In this document: positions 62,282-64,000 of the stretch, one piece after another | Position numbering within the stretch: the stretch's first letter is position 1 | Layout: each line of letters starts with the position of its first letter | NCBI GenBank assembly: GCA_017480285.1 | Contig: JAFVAX010000011.1 | Location: 1-64,000, forward strand | Length of the DNA: 64,000 nt | Origin: Paludibacteraceae bacterium | GTDB taxonomy: Bacteria > Bacteroidota > Bacteroidia > Bacteroidales > Paludibacteraceae | Direction: 5' to 3' | Position numbers and translations under genes: made by a program | Notes under the pieces: model-generated | Database searches by the model: none | What the model was told of the DNA's origin: nothing | Seen by the model: the letters and a program-made list of their open reading frames with translations, nothing else

Positions 62282-63235
62282 ATGACATACCGATTTATGA
62301 AAAAATATATGGGCTTCACGGATGAGATGTTAATGCACTATGAAGCCATGCCGAGCGAGGAAGATAGAGCCGCATTTAGAAAATCACATCGTCATACTCT
62401 CAATTATGAGGTTATTATTGAAACGATAGTGGGTTTCTTAATAAAGGCTCTTCACACCCAGAAAGGGAAGCCGACAGATGAAATAAAACGCCATGCACAA
62501 TTGGAATTGCAAATGCTAACAACTAAACTTTTAGCGTCCCACGTATTATTTCAAAAATGGGGTGGATATAACATTGAGAAAGATATTAAATTAAATCCAA
62601 TAGTAGATCCGATTGTCCTTGGCGGATTAGCGCGTAGCATATACGAGACATTAGGCGTTTTTCAACTTGTCTATTTATTGCCGGAAAATGAAGAAAAACA
62701 ACTGATTGCTTTCAAACTATGGCAGCGACATAGTTTTCTTGATAACATAAAAGATATAGAAGATACTATTATGCTCAATAAGAATATTAGACATGATACA
62801 TCTAAATTGCAAGAGCAGTTGCAATTTGACAAAGAGCAATGCGCCCAACTCCTATCTGATGTAGTCAACACAGCCTATGCCGTTAGTCATAAAGATTGTG
62901 ATTTTGATAGCGGAAATGTTAAGAAGTCATTGGTTATATTAGATGATGATCCAAGATTTATTAGCCTTTCTGGAATAGATGGGAAGATGGATTATTGTAT
63001 ACCACTCAAGAATGTAGTGTTCAAAAATTTATATAGTATTTTGTCCCATTATGCCCATCCGTCCTATCAAGCGGAAGAGCAATTTGGTAATGAATTCAAA
63101 GGTGCGGATAACAATAGTGAAGGGTCCTATAATATGATTGTATCTGTTACTGCAATATTAGTTGTTTGTTTTATATCTTCCTACATCGTTTACGACAACT
63201 CCTTACAAGAGGTATTGAATGATGATGAGAAGTAA
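62282..63235 (+). CDS. hypothetical protein, DUF5677-like
   Basis: 317 residues, mostly helical, with ARSIYETLGVFQLVYLL, LYSILSHYAHPSYQAEEQF and a hydrophobic helix near 285-300 (MIVSVTAILVVCFISSYIVY). The SHYAHPS element resembles the DUF5677 family of unknown function. Codon use is more A/T-rich than legC. It lies between the polysaccharide operon and a probable abortive-infection gene, so a defence role is possible but not shown. Confidence 0.6.
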   Translation: MTYRFMKKYMGFTDEMLMHYEAMPSEEDRAAFRKSHRHTLNYEVIIETIVGFLIKALHTQKGKPTDEIKRHAQLELQMLTTKLLASHVLFQKWGGYNIEKDIKLNPIVDPIVLGGLARSIYETLGVFQLVYLLPENEEKQLIAFKLWQRHSFLDNIKDIEDTIMLNKNIRHDTSKLQEQLQFDKEQCAQLLSDVVNTAYAVSHKDCDFDSGNVKKSLVILDDDPRFISLSGIDGKMDYCIPLKNVVFKNLYSILSHYAHPSYQAEEQFGNEFKGADNNSEGSYNMIVSVTAILVVCFISSYIVYDNSLQEVLNDDEK

Positions 63236-63324
63236 GTGTTTAATGTTATTTATAGTTCATTTTGTATAGGTTCGTTTGGTATAGAACCGAGCAAAGAGGA
63301 GTATTTACAAGAAAGACAGGATTT

Positions 63325-64000
63325 ATGATTACTGATTACTCAGTTATACTCAATCGAAATATACTTAATATACTAATAGGTGATACTAAAGTATATGGGC
63401 AATACTCTATGCCGTATTATACCGGTTTGGAATTGCAAAGTTTATGCTTACAATTTAGTCTGAGCACTTCGTCCCAAAGTAACAATGGCTTAAGCAAAAG
63501 CAGGTGGGTATATATGCGAGAACTAGTAACATTTTTGAACAAAAGTGGGAAGGTCAATACATTATTAAAATACTTGTTTTCGTATGAAAGATTTAGTGAC
63601 ATATTGAAAGAGTCTGCAACACCAAAAGATGATTTTCTTGCAATCAGTCAAGCTGCAATAAATACTATCAATAACTCACTTCAATTCTCTAACGTAAAGT
63701 TGGTGGTCATAAATAAAAGCATTCAACTTGTAAAAGCAGATGAAGAGATTATAGTAAAATCTAATATGAGTAAGATGATTACATATGAGTATATCGCCCA
63801 ATTACCAGAACGTATCAAGCAAGATTTAGAGAATAATGACTACGATAGCGTTATTACAAAATCTCGAACTCTATTGGAAGAAGTCTTCATTTATATTATT
63901 GAGAAAACCACTCATGAACGGTATAAGAGCAATGGTAAGTTAATAAGTATCCATTCAGAAGTGCAAGATATTCTTGGAATGAAACCAAATAAAGATTGGG
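63325..64000 (+). CDS. probable abortive-infection (Abi-C) family protein, 5' part
   Basis: Starts at the ATG at 63325 (MITDYSVILN) and is open for 225 codons to the window edge, so the 3' end is missing. The visible end, DYDSVITKSRTLLEEVFIYIIEK, fits the Abi-C (abortive infection C-terminal) domain consensus, in which a basic residue and Glu in this helix are conserved. Such proteins are linked to phage defence. The N-terminal 150 residues are unassigned. It lies 90 bases after the DUF5677-like gene. Confidence 0.55.
   Translation, partial: MITDYSVILNRNILNILIGDTKVYGQYSMPYYTGLELQSLCLQFSLSTSSQSNNGLSKSRWVYMRELVTFLNKSGKVNTLLKYLFSYERFSDILKESATPKDDFLAISQAAINTINNSLQFSNVKLVVINKSIQLVKADEEIIVKSNMSKMITYEYIAQLPERIKQDLENNDYDSVITKSRTLLEEVFIYIIEKTTHERYKSNGKLISIHSEVQDILGMKPNKDW

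Overview
The window looks like a chromosomal segment of a member of the Bacteroidota, most likely an anaerobic Bacteroidales. Upstream regions repeatedly carry the Bacteroidota promoter pattern (TTG, about 20 bases, TAnnTTTG), Shine-Dalgarno sequences are weak or absent, and the gene content is typical of the group: an LptE gene beside a receiver-less sigma-54 activator, an Omp85/TamB protein, a rubredoxin plus flavodiiron pair, and a large sugar-nucleotide and glycosyltransferase locus. No tRNA, rRNA, CRISPR array, transposase or integrase was recognised.

Layout. 1-4.3 kb: an acetyltransferase/flavodoxin pair, a YgiQ-type radical SAM gene and a TIGR02757-type gene. 4.3-17.3 kb: an envelope block with a membrane fusion protein, an RND pump fused in frame to its outer-membrane channel, a small beta-barrel protein, a TamB protein fused to an Omp85 barrel, and a Kef-type antiporter. 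17.4-23.7 kb: a type III restriction-modification operon (mod, DUF4143-type ATPase, res) whose proteins carry in-frame palindromic repeat insertions. 23.8-35.1 kb, mostly minus strand: flavodiiron/rubredoxin, LptE and its regulator, NUDIX, GcvT, QueA, a YtxH/holin-like trio, AsnB and a glycosyltransferase. 35.3-43.2 kb: LTA-synthase-like protein, ParC/GyrA, Upp, an orphan cobalamin riboswitch and a dGTPase-like HD protein.

43.2-62.2 kb is a surface polysaccharide locus of two divergent operons. The left one (minus strand) holds gmd, fcl, a Wzt-type ATPase, several glycosyltransferases, a perosamine-synthase-like aminotransferase, a cupin and a deacetylase. The right one (plus strand) holds a second Wzt-type ATPase, a CapD/LegB-like dehydratase, an acyltransferase and a LegC-like aminotransferase. 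Between them lies a segment of about 256 bp bounded by near-perfect 32/36-base inverted repeats and containing one strong outward-reading promoter. This is the architecture of a phase-variable invertible promoter, placed so that inversion could redirect transcription between the two operons. Four poly-G/C tracts of 8-10 bases lie inside genes of the two operons. One leaves a glycosyltransferase frameshifted in this copy, and another sits where loss of one base would fuse two adjacent glycosyltransferases into one protein. I regard this two-layer switch (inversion plus slipped-strand tracts) as the most interesting system in the window. A DUF-like gene and the start of a probable abortive-infection protein follow at the right edge.
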